Shown here: positions 58,837 through 64,000 of the stretch, one piece after another
How the letters are laid out: each line of letters starts with the position of its first letter
Numbering within the stretch: the stretch's first letter is position 1
DNA from: Haloarcula litorea
Lineage (GTDB): Archaea > Halobacteriota > Halobacteria > Halobacteriales > Haloarculaceae
DNA: 64,000 nucleotides
Reading direction: 5' to 3'
NCBI RefSeq assembly: GCF_029338195.1
Contig: NZ_CP119779.1
Location: 1,240,001-1,304,000, forward strand
Translations under genes and position numbers: made by a program
The notes under the pieces: generated by a model
What the model saw: the letters and a program-made list of their open reading frames with translations, nothing else
What the model was told of the DNA's origin: nothing
The model's database searches: none

Positions 58837-60243
58837 ATGGCGGGGACACTCGAGGAGCTGTTCGAGTTAGACGAGCACGGGACGGACGTACGAACCGAGG
58901 TTCTCGCGGGCGTCACCACGTTCCTGACGATGAGCTACATCGTGGTGGTCAACCCGTTCATCCTGACGGCGTTCCCGGACGACGACATCCCGGGCGGTAT
59001 CGCGATCGACGGGTTCGGCCCCGGCGAGGTGGTCCAGATGCTGGCCGTCGTCACGATCCTCGCGTCGGTGGTGGCGATGCTGGTGATGGCCTTCTACGCG
59101 AACAGGCCGTTCGGGCTCGCGCCCGGGCTCGGGCTGAACGCCTTCTTCGCGATCACGGTCGTCGGCATCCTCGGGGTCCCCTGGGAGACGGCGCTCGCGG
59201 CCATCGTCGTCGAGGGGGTCGTCTTCATCCTGCTGACCGTGGTGGGTGCCCGTGAGTACGTCATCCGGCTGTTCCCCGAGCCCGTGAAGTTCGCGGTCGG
59301 GACCGGGATCGGTCTGTTCCTGGCGATCATCGGCCTGCAGGCGATGGGCGTCGTCGTCAACGACGCGGCGACGCTCATCTCGCTGGGGAACGTCGCCAGC
59401 GATCCCGTCGCCATCCTCTCCGTGCTGGGGCTGTTCTTCACGCTCGTGCTCTACGCCGCGGGCGTCCGCGGCTCGATCGTCATCGGCATCGGCGTCACGA
59501 CGCTCGTCGGGTGGGGGCTGACGCTCGCGGGCTTCTTCGAGCAGGGGACGCTCACGCCGGGGAGCATCCCCTCGGCACAGTACAATATCGCGCCGCTGGC
59601 CGGCGCGTTCGTCGAGGGCTTCGCCAACGTCGAGGCGTTCTCCTTTGCCCTCATCGTGTTCACGTTCTTCTTCGTCGACTTCTTCGACACCGCCGGGACG
59701 CTGGTCGGCGTCGGTCAGGCCGGCGGCTTCCTCGACGAGGACGGTAACTTCCCGGACATCGACAAGCCGCTGATGGCCGACGCCGTCGGCACGACCGTCG
59801 GCGGGATGCTGGGCACGTCGACGGTGACGACGTTCGTCGAGTCCGCCACCGGCGTCGAGGAGGGCGGGCGAACCGGCCTCACCGCGCTGGTCGTCGCCGG
59901 GCTCTTCCTGGCGTCGCTCGTGGTCGTTCCGCTGGCGGCCGCGATCCCCCAGTACGCCTCCCACATCGCGCTGGTGGTCGTGGCGGTCCTGCTGATGCGC
60001 AACGTCGTCGACATCGACTGGGAGGACTTCTCCCACGCCGTCCCGGCCGGCCTGACGATTATGGTGATGCCCTTCACCTACTCCATCGCCTACGGGATCG
60101 CCGCCGGCATCATCTCCTACCCGCTCGTCAAGACCGCGAAAGGCGAGTTCGACGACGTGCTCCTCGGCCAGTGGGCGCTGGCGGCGGCGTTCGTCGTCTA
60201 CTTCGTCGTCCGCACCGGCGGCGTCCTGCAGGGCGCGGTCTGA
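58837..60243 (+). CDS. NCS2 (AzgA-type) purine permease
   Basis: A 468-residue membrane protein with about 13 helices. It has the AzgA-class motif GLAPGLGLNAFFAITV, the cytoplasmic start DVRTEVLAGVTTFLTMSYIV and FFVDFFDTAGTLVGVG plus GTSTVTTFVESATGVEEGGRTG, which forms the substrate site. AzgA-type members take up adenine, guanine or hypoxanthine. It follows pyrE by 86 nt with its own TATA box. Confidence 0.95.
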   Translation: MAGTLEELFELDEHGTDVRTEVLAGVTTFLTMSYIVVVNPFILTAFPDDDIPGGIAIDGFGPGEVVQMLAVVTILASVVAMLVMAFYANRPFGLAPGLGLNAFFAITVVGILGVPWETALAAIVVEGVVFILLTVVGAREYVIRLFPEPVKFAVGTGIGLFLAIIGLQAMGVVVNDAATLISLGNVASDPVAILSVLGLFFTLVLYAAGVRGSIVIGIGVTTLVGWGLTLAGFFEQGTLTPGSIPSAQYNIAPLAGAFVEGFANVEAFSFALIVFTFFFVDFFDTAGTLVGVGQAGGFLDEDGNFPDIDKPLMADAVGTTVGGMLGTSTVTTFVESATGVEEGGRTGLTALVVAGLFLASLVVVPLAAAIPQYASHIALVVVAVLLMRNVVDIDWEDFSHAVPAGLTIMVMPFTYSIAYGIAAGIISYPLVKTAKGEFDDVLLGQWALAAAFVVYFVVRTGGVLQGAV

Positions 60244-60306
60244 CGCGCACGGGGTGTACACACCACCGCTGCCCTTTTTCCGCTCGCCCGTCTACCCAAC
60301 GGCGAG

Positions 60307-60564
60307 ATGACGAACCTGGAACTGTACGAACTGGAGGGCTGCCCGTACTGCGCGAAGGTCAAGACGAAGCTCGACGAACTGGGGCTCGAGTACGAGTCCC
60401 ACATGGTCCCGCGCTCGCACGACGAGCGCACCGAAGTCGAGGAGGTCTCGGGTCAGACGGGCGTCCCCGTACTGGTCGACGAGGAACACGGCGTCGAGGG
60501 GATGGCCGAGTCCGACGACATCGTGGCGTACCTGGAGAAGACCTACGGGTCCGGCGCGGCGTAG
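60307..60564 (+). CDS. Glutaredoxin-like protein (CPYC)
   Basis: An 85-residue thioredoxin-fold protein with dithiol site GCPYCAKV (about 11-18), VPRSHDERTEVEEVSGQTGVP and the GST-N-like ending DIVAYLEKTYG. Paralogue of the glutaredoxin at 29307-29576. It stands alone; the stop is followed within 4 nt by a hairpin-family-like GAACGGAGTGA (60569-60579). Confidence 0.92.
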   Translation: MTNLELYELEGCPYCAKVKTKLDELGLEYESHMVPRSHDERTEVEEVSGQTGVPVLVDEEHGVEGMAESDDIVAYLEKTYGSGAA

Positions 60565-60698
60565 CGGCGAACGGAGTGAGCGCGATTCTCCCGCTGGTCC
60601 GGGCGTGACCGGCACACAAAACAACATTATCGTCTATGATATTTACGTACTAACCTTTAGTATCCGATAGTTGTGACGTGCTAGCACAGGGGAAGAGT

Positions 60699-61505
60699 AT
60701 GTCAGGTTCGCCTCGCCAGCGGGAGACGGTGTCCGAATCGGGGACCGGACCGTCGCTGCACCCGATCATCGACGATCCGTGCGTGGTCGTCTTCGACGAG
60801 TCGATCCGCCGGGACCTCTACGAGCGGTGGCTCTCCGACACCGTCACCGTCCACACCCCGACCTCGTGTGCCGAGGCGAAGGCGACGACCGACGAGACGA
60901 CGGCCGTCGCGCTCGTCCGCCACGAGCTATCGGCGGCGCTTCGCGAACGGATCGGCGACCTGCTGTCGGCGCGTGCCCCCCAGAGCCGCGTCGTGTTCGC
61001 GACGACCAGCCACCTCCCCATCTACGACACGACGCCGGCCGCACAGGCTCACCTCTCGGAGCCCGTCGACAGGACGCAGCTGCGCGAGACGGTGCTCCAG
61101 CAGGCCCGGATCGCGGTCTACTCCGTGGCGCTGGCCCAGTACTACCAGTGTACGACCCACCTCACTGAGCTCCGACTCGACGCGGCGGTCGACGACCGTG
61201 TGAGAGAGCAACTCGAGACGACGGCCGACGCGCTCTCGACCGTCGTCGACGGGATCGGTGCCAAACTGACCCCGGAGGAGCGCCACGAAGTGCTGGACTC
61301 GATCGTCGACGAAGACGCGGACGACGCGCTGGAGACCGCCGGCATCGGGTCGAAGTACCGACCCCAGGGGTGTTCCCGATGTGACGACGCTCGGACGGGC
61401 ACCGACGCGTTCCGGGATCTCGGAGCCTACGTCTGGGAGTGTAAGTCCTGCGGGGCGGTCTACGAGCGGTCGGCCGCGGCCCACCGTCGGGTCGCCAAGC
61501 GGTAG
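60699..61505 (+). CDS. Degenerate-receiver / HalX-like protein with C-terminal zinc ribbon
   Basis: A 268-residue protein. Residues ~22-130 follow a receiver-like alpha/beta pattern (VVFDESIRRDLYERWLSD, RVVFATTSHLPIYDT, LSEPVDRTQLRETV), but the phosphoacceptor position is in VALVRHELS and contains no Asp. A HalX-like helical region follows (about 130-215), then a zinc ribbon CSRCDDARTGTDAF...CKSCGAVYER (about 228-258). This mixture suggests a DNA-, RNA- or protein-binding output not controlled by phosphorylation. ATG 60699 chosen; upstream 60565-60698 is AT-rich with ATATTTAC (60637-60644). Function unknown. Confidence 0.68.
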   Translation: MSGSPRQRETVSESGTGPSLHPIIDDPCVVVFDESIRRDLYERWLSDTVTVHTPTSCAEAKATTDETTAVALVRHELSAALRERIGDLLSARAPQSRVVFATTSHLPIYDTTPAAQAHLSEPVDRTQLRETVLQQARIAVYSVALAQYYQCTTHLTELRLDAAVDDRVREQLETTADALSTVVDGIGAKLTPEERHEVLDSIVDEDADDALETAGIGSKYRPQGCSRCDDARTGTDAFRDLGAYVWECKSCGAVYERSAAAHRRVAKR

Positions 61506-61511
61506 GCCCGG

Positions 61512-62480
61512 CTACGCGACTTCCTCGGGCTCCTCGCCCCGTTCCACGATGAGGTCCCGGAGGTCGTCGGCGTCCTCGATGGCCTCCATCTCCTCTTTCT
61601 CGATGAGCGCGGTGCCGTCGACGGACTCGCGACTGAGTTCGTCGACGACGTACACCGACCGGGTGCGAGTGACCTCGCCGACGGAGGACATGATGCGGGC
61701 GCGTTTCTCCGCGGCCTCGGTGAACGCGGAGTGGCCCGTCAGCACCTGTTCGCGGCGGCTGGCGTTCTCGTTGACCGTCTTGAACGGCGCGCGGTCGGTC
61801 GGGTGGACCTCGAACCCGATCCGGGTGAACACCGTGGCGATCGGTTCGTCCTCCGGGGCCACGTCGGGGTCGTCCGGCGTGGGCTCGTCGTCTCTGACCT
61901 CCTCGGCCCCGTCGAGGACGCTGACCGGCGAGGTCAGCGGCTCCTCGAACAGGTCCTCGAGTTCGGCGGCCACCTCGACGGAGGCGTCCATCCCGTCCTC
62001 GTACTTCGAGACGGTGCGCCGGGAGACGCCCAGCTCCTTCGCCAGGCGGCCCAGCGACCACTCCTTCTCCTCGCGGGCGTCGGCCAGCACCTCCGAGTCG
62101 ATGTTGACGTAGAGCCCGCCCGGCGCGGCGTAGATGAGCGGCGGGACCTCCTCGACGAAGAGGTCCATCGCCGTGTCGGGCGACAGCACCGGGACGCCGT
62201 GCCGGAAGTAGACCACGCCCGGCTTCAGCTCCTCGTCGCGGGTCCGGAGACCGACGACCATCGGTGTCGCGTTGAGGTAGGTGCCCAGCCGGCGCATCTC
62301 CGCGCCGGTCCGGGCGTCGAAGGCGTCGATGTTGCCCAGGATCTTCACGAGCAGCACGTCCTCGCCGCGACGGGCCGCTACGTCGAAGCTCTTGGGCCGA
62401 ATCGCACACCGGTCGCTCACCAGGAACCCCGCGTCCTCCAGCATCGCGGTGACGTTGCCGACCAGTGCGGACCGTGACAT
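61512..62480 (-). CDS. Archaeal XRE-like putative transcriptional regulator (COG1395-like)
   Basis: A 322-residue protein: an N-terminal winged-helix/restriction-endonuclease-like region (about 1-120; [20 protein letters not shown]), then a lambda-repressor-type HTH (about 132-155; [23 protein letters not shown]) and a C-terminal acidic region of ~150 residues with a second folded part (about 215-322). This layout is an archaeal HTH-type putative regulator. Its targets are unknown. ATG 62480 (MSRSALVG) is preferred; ATG 62516 would add 12 residues. Ends 6 nt from the convergent zinc-ribbon protein gene. Confidence 0.85.
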   Translation of the reverse strand: MSRSALVGNVTAMLEDAGFLVSDRCAIRPKSFDVAARRGEDVLLVKILGNIDAFDARTGAEMRRLGTYLNATPMVVGLRTRDEELKPGVVYFRHGVPVLSPDTAMDLFVEEVPPLIYAAPGGLYVNIDSEVLADAREEKEWSLGRLAKELGVSRRTVSKYEDGMDASVEVAAELEDLFEEPLTSPVSVLDGAEEVRDDEPTPDDPDVAPEDEPIATVFTRIGFEVHPTDRAPFKTVNENASRREQVLTGHSAFTEAAEKRARIMSSVGEVTRTRSVYVVDELSRESVDGTALIEKEEMEAIEDADDLRDLIVERGEEPEEVA

Positions 62481-62607
62481 AGTTCTCAGTCCCTCTATGG
62501 ACGGTAAGCCATTCACCAGTTATATGTATTGTGCCGTTTGCCGGTTCTCGCCGGCCGGTCGACCGCCGGACGAAAGGCGTTTGCCCGCCGGTTCGCTACC
62601 GTCGACC

Positions 62608-63873
62608 GTGACGGTCGTCGGTCTCGACGATACGGACTCCCGGGAGACGGGGATGTGTACGACCTACGCCGCCGCCCGGCTGGCCGACGAGATCCGCGCC
62701 GCCGGCGGGGCCGTCGAGCGGCTGCTCCTGGTGCGTCTGAACCCCGCCGTCGAGCACAAGACCCGCGGCAACGCGGCGCTTGCGGTCCACACCGACCTCG
62801 ACGCCGACCGGGCGACCGAGCTGGTCCGCGAGACGCTCTCGCTGGCCCGGACCGACGACCCGCGGACGAACCCCGGCGCGGTCGTCGCCGACTGCGACCC
62901 CGACGCAGTCCCCGAACGCGTCGCCGCGTTCGCGACGGCCGCCGTCCGCGAGATCCGGGACCGCGTCGCCGCGGCGACGCTGGCCGACCGGGTCGGGTTC
63001 GCCCGCGTCGAGCGGGGCAACGGCCGCGGCGTCGTGGGCGCGCTGGCGGCCGTCGGCGCGTGGCGCGCGCTCGACGACTGGACCTACGAGCACATCGCCT
63101 ACCGGGAACGGGAGCGCTGGGGGACCGACCGCGCGGTCGACGCCGACAGCGTCCGCGCCGCCGCCGACGAGCACTACCCGGCGGTCTGGGACACCGTCGA
63201 CCGCGCCTCGGGCTACCCGGTCTGTGTCCCCCGCACGCCCTGTCCCATCCTCTACGGGATCCGCGGCGACGACCCCGAGGCCTGCCGGGCCGTCGCCGCC
63301 GCCATCGAGAGCGAACCGGTCGCCGACGGCGCGACGTTCCTCACGAACCAGGGGACCGACGCCCACCTGCGGGCCGCCCCCGTCGACGCCGTCACCGACG
63401 ACAGCGCCTACCGCGTGACCGCGACCGTCGTCGACGGCCCCGAGACCCGTCGGGGCGGCCACGTCTTCCTGACCGTCGGCGACGGCGAGGCCACCCTCGA
63501 CTGTGCGGCCTTCGAGCCGACCAAGCGCTTCCGGGACCGGGTGCGGGCGCTCCGCGAGGGCGACCGCGTCACCGTCTGTGGGGAGGTGAGCGACGGGACG
63601 CTGAAACTGGAGAAGTTCGCCGTCCGCGACCCGGTGACGACCGAGCGGGTGACGCCGGACTGCCCCGACTGCGGCCGCTCGATGGCCTCGGCCGGTCGCG
63701 GGCAGGGCTACCGCTGCCGGGACTGTGGGACCAGCGCCGACGGGAAGGTCGACCGCCCGCTTGACCGCGAGATCGAGCGCGGGTGGTACGAGGTGCCGCC
63801 GGTGGCGCGGCGACACATCGCGAAGCCGCTGGTGCGGGGCGGGTTCGACGGCCGGGTACATCCGGAGCGGTGA
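62608..63873 (+). CDS. tiaS: tRNA(Ile2) 2-agmatinylcytidine synthetase TiaS
   Basis: A 421-residue archaeal enzyme that attaches agmatine to C34 of tRNA-Ile2(CAU), needed for AUA decoding. The N-terminal part has GLDDTDSRETGMCT, the TiaS kinase signature; the FLI-like region (about 115-255), OB-fold (about 270-350; SAYRVTATVVDGPETRRGGHVFLTV) and zinc ribbon (CPDCGRSM, CRDCGTS about 353-375) follow in order. Length is normal. GTG 62608 places the start right at the DDT strand. Hairpin-type terminator follows. Confidence 0.97.
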   Translation: MTVVGLDDTDSRETGMCTTYAAARLADEIRAAGGAVERLLLVRLNPAVEHKTRGNAALAVHTDLDADRATELVRETLSLARTDDPRTNPGAVVADCDPDAVPERVAAFATAAVREIRDRVAAATLADRVGFARVERGNGRGVVGALAAVGAWRALDDWTYEHIAYRERERWGTDRAVDADSVRAAADEHYPAVWDTVDRASGYPVCVPRTPCPILYGIRGDDPEACRAVAAAIESEPVADGATFLTNQGTDAHLRAAPVDAVTDDSAYRVTATVVDGPETRRGGHVFLTVGDGEATLDCAAFEPTKRFRDRVRALREGDRVTVCGEVSDGTLKLEKFAVRDPVTTERVTPDCPDCGRSMASAGRGQGYRCRDCGTSADGKVDRPLDREIERGWYEVPPVARRHIAKPLVRGGFDGRVHPER

Positions 63874-63883
63874 GGCGACGTGC

Positions 63884-63914
63884 CGGCCACGAGCGGAGCG
63901 AGTGGCCGCTTTTT
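63884..63914 (+). terminator. Hairpin plus T-run after tiaS (GAGCGGAGCGA loop)
   Basis: CGGCCAC (63884-63890), loop GAGCGGAGCGA (63891-63901), GTGGCCG (63902-63908), then C and five T (63910-63914). A 7-bp perfect stem followed by T-run is a good terminator candidate. It shares its 11-nt loop with the next hairpin though the stem sequences differ. Confidence 0.7.
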
Positions 63915-63935
63915 CGCCCACGTTTTTCGAGGAGC

Positions 63936-63960
63936 GGTCGGCGAGCGGAGCGAGCCGACC
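63936..63960. repeat. Second hairpin with the identical GAGCGGAGCGA loop
   Basis: GGTCGGC (63936-63942), loop GAGCGGAGCGA (63943-63953), GCCGACC (63954-63960): a perfect 7-bp stem. Minus-strand reading places an AAAAA/TTTTT run (63969-63973) before it. No gene is visible from 63874 to the window end, apart from these two hairpins. Confidence 0.8.
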
Positions 63961-64000
63961 CGACGCTGAAAAAGGTGGTCGGGGAGCCGCTGGTGCGTGG

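Noticed and set aside
1-64000. tRNA, rRNA or insertion sequences
   Set aside because: No cloverleaf-like sequence, transposase motif, long terminal inverted repeat or integrase was found by eye; a tRNA scan would settle short cases.

Overview
The window is a gene-dense, very GC-rich archaeal chromosome segment from a haloarchaeon (class Halobacteria). The evidence is proteins loaded with Asp and Glu, leaderless promoters (TATA-like box about 27-33 nt before the start codon), an archaeal replication and translation gene set (Orc1/Cdc6, Hel308, KEOPS Cgi121, TiaS), the halophilic-type 2Fe-2S ferredoxin, class III PhaE/PhaC with PhaR and PhaP, and HTH-10-type regulators. A Haloarculaceae-like genus is plausible, but the genus cannot be fixed from sequence alone. 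No rRNA, tRNA, transposase, integrase or CRISPR array was seen, so this looks like core chromosome.

Layout. 0-4.5 kb: a small membrane protein, a LOG-like nucleotide-binding protein, then a polyhydroxyalkanoate (PHA) locus: phaR-phaP and phaE-phaC on the minus strand, with a MaoC-type (R)-enoyl-CoA hydratase divergent on plus. 4.4-13 kb: alpha/beta hydrolase, Fe-S-containing old yellow enzyme, cgi121-hel308, a REC-PAS-GAF sensor without kinase, a small ferredoxin, a MATE exporter, a 31-residue membrane peptide. 13-24 kb: haloarchaeal hypothetical, Tat-exported protein, arylamine N-acetyltransferase, Orc1/Cdc6 paralogue, MutS-like ATPase, HTH-10 and ArsR-type regulators, a leader-like small ORF coupled to a methyltransferase, an exported BAAT-like esterase, DedA, CinA-like protein. 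24-31 kb: membrane-bound HdrD-like Fe-S oxidoreductase, Cmi4, solitary Cas4-like nuclease, tsaC/sua5 with a redoxin and glutaredoxin, CNNM/CorC protein. 31-41 kb: PiT transporter, MFS, pilin-like protein, DUF5828-like protein, DJ-1/PfpI protein, complete TRAP-TAXI system, upp. 41-55 kb: S9 peptidase, hisB-ACT regulator-ferredoxin-IMPACT operon, phosphohexomutase, hisI, archaeal type IV prepilin peptidase, ferredoxin, second PiT, hybrid histidine kinase, hisA. 55.8-64 kb: TrmB-type regulator divergent from an MFS transporter, pyrE, NCS2 purine permease, glutaredoxin, degenerate receiver/zinc-ribbon protein, XRE-like archaeal regulator, tiaS.

Functional themes are carbon storage (PHA), solute uptake (TRAP-TAXI, two PiT, NCS2, two MFS), pyrimidine and purine salvage (upp, pyrE, NCS2), scattered histidine biosynthesis (hisB, hisI, hisA within 11 kb but in separate units), tRNA modification (cgi121, tsaC, tiaS) and type IV pilus biology (pilin plus peptidase). 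The least explained signals are a family of hairpins that share an 11-nt loop, G(A/C)GCG(A/G)AGCG(A/C), while their stems differ in sequence; two signalling proteins with inactivated receiver domains; tandem repeats at the phaR promoter; and a 53-codon ORF whose stop overlaps the ribosome-binding site of the following methyltransferase gene. Starts were chosen by family N-termini, promoter spacing and overlaps. Family names come from recognition of motifs, not from a database search.
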